This document shows, piece by piece, positions 6,788-9,364 of a stretch of 9,364 bases of DNA. The notes under the pieces are model-generated. The model had not been told where the DNA came from and made no database searches. It worked only from the letters and a program-made list of their open reading frames with translations. The stretch spans positions 1 through 9,364 of the forward strand of contig CAMAXB010000110.1 of NCBI GenBank assembly GCA_945862035.1, given 5' to 3'. This DNA comes from Opitutus sp. GAS368. Lineage in GTDB: Bacteria; Verrucomicrobiota; Verrucomicrobiia; Opitutales; Opitutaceae. The position numbers were made by a program, and so were the translations under genes. How positions within the stretch are numbered: the stretch's first letter is position 1; each line of letters begins with the position of its first letter.

Positions 6788-6957
6788 TAACCGCGAAGTG
6801 CGCGAAGGGACGCGAGTGAGAGTGGAGCGAATCGAATTGTCGGCGGAGGGCAGGGGAACGCTGCGACCGAGATCAGGAAGCTGTTTGTGAGGCGGCAACT
6901 TCGATAAATCCAATCAGATCGATCCTGCTTTGCGCCTCTTCGCGTAATTCGCGGTTA
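6788..6957. repeat. Long inverted repeat with CGCGAA-type units
   Basis: The 25-nt arm at 6788-6812 (starting TAACCGCGAAG) matches the reverse complement of 6933-6957 at 21 of 25 positions. CGCGA recurs at 6792, 6801 and 6811, and TTCGCG at 6939 and 6948, a spacing of 9-10 bp. About 120 nt of unrelated sequence separates the arms, making a 170-nt element that ends 43 nt from the gmhA stop. The preceding bases make its left end TTTAACCGCG, nearly the same as the end of the repeat at 5711. This layout suggests a small non-autonomous element or spreading repeat; no coding frame is apparent. Confidence 0.75.
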
Positions 6958-7000
6958 CAGCCGGTTCGTTCCGGTGAACCCTGCGTCCATTCCCGTCCGC

Positions 7001-7555
7001 CTAAAACGCGGCGTCGATCAGATCGCAGAAATGGTGGATGAGAAACAGATGCGCTTCTTGAGCGGTCCTTCCGCTGTCACCCGGAATGATCAGATCAATC
7101 GCGGCCAGCCCACGGGCCTGGCCACCGCCACGGCCGAGGAATGCCACGCTCCTGACGCCCGTGCGCTTGGCTTCGTTCAGCGCCGCGACGATGTTGGCCG
7201 AATTTCCACTGGAGGTGATGACGATCACGAGGTCGCCCGGTTGAGCGAGTCCGGCGATTTGCCGGGCGAACACTTGCTCAAAACCGTAGTCGTTTCCAAT
7301 GCACGTCGCGAGCGAACCGTCTGCGCTGAGCGCGATCGCGGGCAGCGGGCGGCGGTCCTTGAAGTAGCGCCCGGTCAACTCCGTCGCAAAATGGGAGGCT
7401 TCGGCGGCACTGCCTCCGTTGCCGCAGATCAGCAGCTTCCGACCATTCCGCAGTGTTTCGACGATCAGTTCGCCCGCCCGGTCGATCTCAGCGCGGATCT
7501 GCGAGAGCGCCTGCAGGGTCTGGACGGTCTGGGCGAGGGAGGAGTCGAAGGACAT
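7001..7555 (-). CDS. gmhA: Phosphoheptose isomerase (GmhA-like SIS-domain protein)
   Basis: GmhA converts sedoheptulose-7-phosphate to D-glycero-D-manno-heptose-7-phosphate, the first step of the ADP-heptose pathway for lipopolysaccharide core. The 184-residue protein is a single SIS domain. It has CGNGGSAAEASHFATELTGRY at 44-64, with His-55 and Glu-59 matching E. coli His-61 and Glu-65, the sugar-phosphate loop TSSGNSANI at 114-122, and QEAHLFLIHH at 166-175, with Gln-166 and His-174 matching E. coli Gln-172 and His-180. A constant offset of six across all four residues supports true GmhA. The related DiaA replication factor lacks this full set, so it is less likely. Start ATG 7553-7555 is chosen; an upstream frame to 7663 overlaps the divergent gene. 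No other heptose pathway genes are visible, so the pathway must be scattered. No Shine-Dalgarno is seen. Confidence 0.88.
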   Translation of the reverse strand: MSFDSSLAQTVQTLQALSQIRAEIDRAGELIVETLRNGRKLLICGNGGSAAEASHFATELTGRYFKDRRPLPAIALSADGSLATCIGNDYGFEQVFARQIAGLAQPGDLVIVITSSGNSANIVAALNEAKRTGVRSVAFLGRGGGQARGLAAIDLIIPGDSGRTAQEAHLFLIHHFCDLIDAAF

Positions 7556-7594
7556 GCGACGGAGGAAGAGGTAAGCGACTGCCAGCCCGAGGGG

Positions 7595-7626
7595 AAACAA
7601 TTTGTTTGCCCGGGCCGTCGCCCGGG
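7595..7626. promoter_or_regulatory. Paired palindromes in the gmhA / cysteine desulfurase divergent spacer
   Basis: The 106-nt spacer between the two divergent starts holds AAACA/TGTTT (7595-7599/7603-7607) and then CCCGGG repeated at 7609-7614 and 7621-7626, a self-complementary pair. These could be operator half-sites or a leader hairpin, but the words are short and may be chance in GC-rich DNA. Confidence 0.25.
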
Positions 7627-7661
7627 TTGCGAATTCACCCTTCGTCCCCCGTACTTCGGCC

Positions 7662-8837
7662 ATGCCCTATTTCGACCACAACGCCACCACGCCGCTCGCC
7701 CCCGTCGCGCGCGAGGCCTGGCTGCGGGCGTCGGACGAGTTTTGGGCCAATCCGTCCAGCGCCTACCGGGAGGCGGCCCGGGCCCGGCTGCGGCTCGATG
7801 CCGCCCGCGACACGCTGGCCCGCCTGCTCGAAGGCCAGGCGAAGCGCGTCGTGTTCACCTCCGGAGCCACCGAGGCGGCCAATGCCGTGTTTGCCTACCT
7901 CGCGTCGACCCTGCCGCCCTCGGCGCGCCTCGCGGTCAACCCGACGGAACATCCCTGCGTGCTTGCGGCCGCCGGTGCATTCTTCCCGGGTCGCCTCGAC
8001 TGGCTGAAGGTGGACGCCGACGGGGTGGTATCTCCTGACGCCTTGCGAGCCTCCGGGCTCCTCGCGGCGGCGTCCGCCGGTCGACGCGAACAGGTGGGCG
8101 CGGTGGTGGTGATGGCGGCCAACAACGAGACCGGTGTCCTCCAGCCCTGGTCCGAACTTGCGCGGATCTGCGCCGACGCCCAGATCCCGTTTGTCTGCGA
8201 TGCCTCGCAGTGGCTCGGCAAGCTGCCCGCGGCCGGGCTTGGCGAAGCCGGCTGGGTCTTCGGGGCCGGTCATAAATTCGGCGGCCCGAAAGGGTCCGGC
8301 TTTCTCCACCTGCCCCGGCAGGCGAGCGGCTTTGCCGGCCAGCGTGGCGGCGGGCAGGAGAACGGACATCGCGGCGGCACCGAGGACCTCGCGGGAATCT
8401 CCGCGCTGGTTGCCGCTCTCTCCGACGCCGAGCAGCGTCTCGTCATGCTGGAGTCGGCTCGCGTGTTGGTCCGCACCACCTTTGAACAGGCCGTCGTCTC
8501 CGGCCTGCCCGGAGCCCGCGTGATCGGCGCGGGCGCGGAGCGTCTGTGGAACACGGTGTCGCTTCAGCTGCCGCACACGGAAAATACCCGCTGGGTCGCG
8601 AAGTTGGATGCCCGCGGATTTCAGGTATCGACCGGCTCGGCCTGCGCCACCGGCAAAGGCGGCCCGTCCCATGTGCTGGCCGCCCTCGGTGTCGACCCCG
8701 TGGCCGCGCGGCAGGTGATTCGGGTCAGCGGCGGGGGAGCAACCACGCCCGACGAATGGGCCGCGCTCGCCTCTGCGCTGATTGCCGTGAGGACCGAATT
8801 GGCCCCCTCTGCCGCGTCGGCGACGGTGAAGCTCTGA
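7662..8837 (+). CDS. Cysteine desulfurase, NifS/IscS type (class V aminotransferase fold)
   Basis: The enzyme uses PLP to move sulfur from L-cysteine onto an active-site cysteine, releasing alanine; the persulfide feeds Fe-S clusters or tRNA thiolation. The 391-residue protein opens with FDHNATTPL and carries SGATEAAN (67-74), His-97 in TEH, NNETGVLQP (154-162), Asp-180 and Gln-183 around the PLP ring, the Schiff-base Lys-205 in GHKFGGPKG (codon 8274-8276), a GGGQE....GTED block (229-242), and the catalytic Cys-328 in STGSAC (codon 8643-8645) followed by SHVLAALG. All catalytic residues are present. ATG 7662 is chosen because the family starts right at this motif; an in-frame ATG at 7602 adds 20 atypical residues. 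No iscU, iscA or sufE lies nearby, so the acceptor is unknown. recF begins 12 nt after the stop. Confidence 0.92.
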   Translation: MPYFDHNATTPLAPVAREAWLRASDEFWANPSSAYREAARARLRLDAARDTLARLLEGQAKRVVFTSGATEAANAVFAYLASTLPPSARLAVNPTEHPCVLAAAGAFFPGRLDWLKVDADGVVSPDALRASGLLAAASAGRREQVGAVVVMAANNETGVLQPWSELARICADAQIPFVCDASQWLGKLPAAGLGEAGWVFGAGHKFGGPKGSGFLHLPRQASGFAGQRGGGQENGHRGGTEDLAGISALVAALSDAEQRLVMLESARVLVRTTFEQAVVSGLPGARVIGAGAERLWNTVSLQLPHTENTRWVAKLDARGFQVSTGSACATGKGGPSHVLAALGVDPVAARQVIRVSGGGATTPDEWAALASALIAVRTELAPSAASATVKL

Positions 8838-8849
8838 GCGGGCCGCACG

Positions 8850-9364
8850 ATGTTTCTCCGCCGCATCAGCCTGCAGCATTTTCGCAACATCCCGCTCGCC
8901 GCGCTCGATCTGGCGGGGCCGCGTCAATTTCTGGTCGGCGCCAATGGGCAGGGGAAGACGGCCCTGCTGGAGGCCGCGGGCTTCCTCACGGCGCTCCGCT
9001 CCTTCCGCACGGCCGAGACCAGGCTCCTGATTGCCCACGGCCAGCCGGAGGCGACCCTCGTCTGCACCGTCGAGCATGAGCAGCGTGGCCCGACGGATAT
9101 CACCATCAAGCTGCGGTCAGGGGCGAAGGAAGTGTGGATGGATCAGGAGCGCGTCACGCGACTGGGCGATTTTCTCGGGCAGTTTCCAACCGTGGCGTTC
9201 TCCTCCCAGGACCAACAGCTGATCCGCGGCAGTCCCGGTGGCCGGCGCCGCTGGCTCGACCTGACCCTGGCGGCGATGGACGGCGCCTATCTGCAGGCGC
9301 TGCAGGGCTATCACCGCGCACTCGAAGGCCGGAACGCGCTGCTGAAAAAAGGGGCGCCGGCGGA
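8850..9364 (+). CDS. recF: DNA replication and repair protein RecF, N-terminal part (3' end outside window)
   Basis: RecF is an SMC-like ATPase that, with RecO and RecR, loads RecA at single-strand gaps. About 171 residues are present of the usual 360-370; the frame runs past the window end. It begins MFLRRISLQHFRN, the typical RecF opening, and has the Walker A motif GANGQGKT at 30-37, L.ALRSFRT at 47-54, and a FSSQDQQLIRGSPGGRRRWLD block at 117-137, where most RecF proteins have FSPEDL.LV.G.P..RR..LD. The EGRNALLKK segment (159-167) is also characteristic. It follows the cysteine desulfurase by 12 nt and is probably co-transcribed with it. This differs from the common dnaA-dnaN-recF-gyrB arrangement. 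The start codon has only a weak purine-rich stretch before it. Confidence 0.95.
   Translation, partial: MFLRRISLQHFRNIPLAALDLAGPRQFLVGANGQGKTALLEAAGFLTALRSFRTAETRLLIAHGQPEATLVCTVEHEQRGPTDITIKLRSGAKEVWMDQERVTRLGDFLGQFPTVAFSSQDQQLIRGSPGGRRRWLDLTLAAMDGAYLQALQGYHRALEGRNALLKKGAPA

Noticed and set aside
6974..8038. 354-codon plus-strand frame across gmhA and the start of the cysteine desulfurase
   Set aside because: It is antisense to the motif-complete gmhA and shifts across another gene.
7635..9077. 480-codon open frame on the minus strand opposite the cysteine desulfurase and recF
   Set aside because: It is antisense to two genes with complete family motifs, and its translation is low-complexity Arg/Gly-rich with no domain; long antisense frames are expected at this GC content.

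Overview
The window is a GC-rich, gene-dense stretch of bacterial chromosome that mostly holds ordinary metabolic and housekeeping genes. I see no phage, insertion sequence with a transposase, CRISPR array, rRNA or tRNA. GC content, a solitary DUF1318/YdbL-type secreted protein, a recF placed behind a cysteine desulfurase instead of dnaN, and several palindromic intergenic repeats fit a Verrucomicrobiota bacterium, perhaps Opitutaceae-like. That placement is an impression from pattern memory, not a computed result.

Layout, left to right: the C-terminal two thirds of glycogen phosphorylase (+, cut by the window start); a 414-nt gap packed with hairpins and one REP-like palindrome; a small exported DUF1318/YdbL-family protein (+); a concentrative nucleoside transporter of the NupC/CNT family (-), convergent with it; divergently, a gamma-class carbonic anhydrase-like left-handed beta-helix protein (+) and L-alanine dehydrogenase (+), probably co-transcribed; a long inverted repeat built from 10-bp units, then an intrinsic terminator; a cyclophilin-type peptidyl-prolyl isomerase (-); a 607-nt gap with a second long inverted repeat; a GmhA-like phosphoheptose isomerase (-); and, divergently, a NifS/IscS-type cysteine desulfurase (+) followed after 12 nt by recF (+), cut by the window end.

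The genes do not form one pathway. They are small transcription units: glycogen breakdown, nucleoside uptake, alanine catabolism with a carbonic anhydrase-like protein, protein folding, heptose precursor synthesis for the cell envelope, and sulfur mobilisation next to recombinational repair.

The least explained material is non-coding. Two gaps hold long inverted repeats (5711-5807 and 6788-6957) that share a TTTAACC(A/G)CG start and cores repeating about every 10 bp, although the core words differ. The gap after glgP holds at least six hairpins and a near-perfect 19-bp inverted repeat bracketed by GGGGTCAG/CTGACCCC, the style of REP sequences mobilised by RAYT transposases. These are the best leads here. 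I do not see a convincing new multi-gene system.
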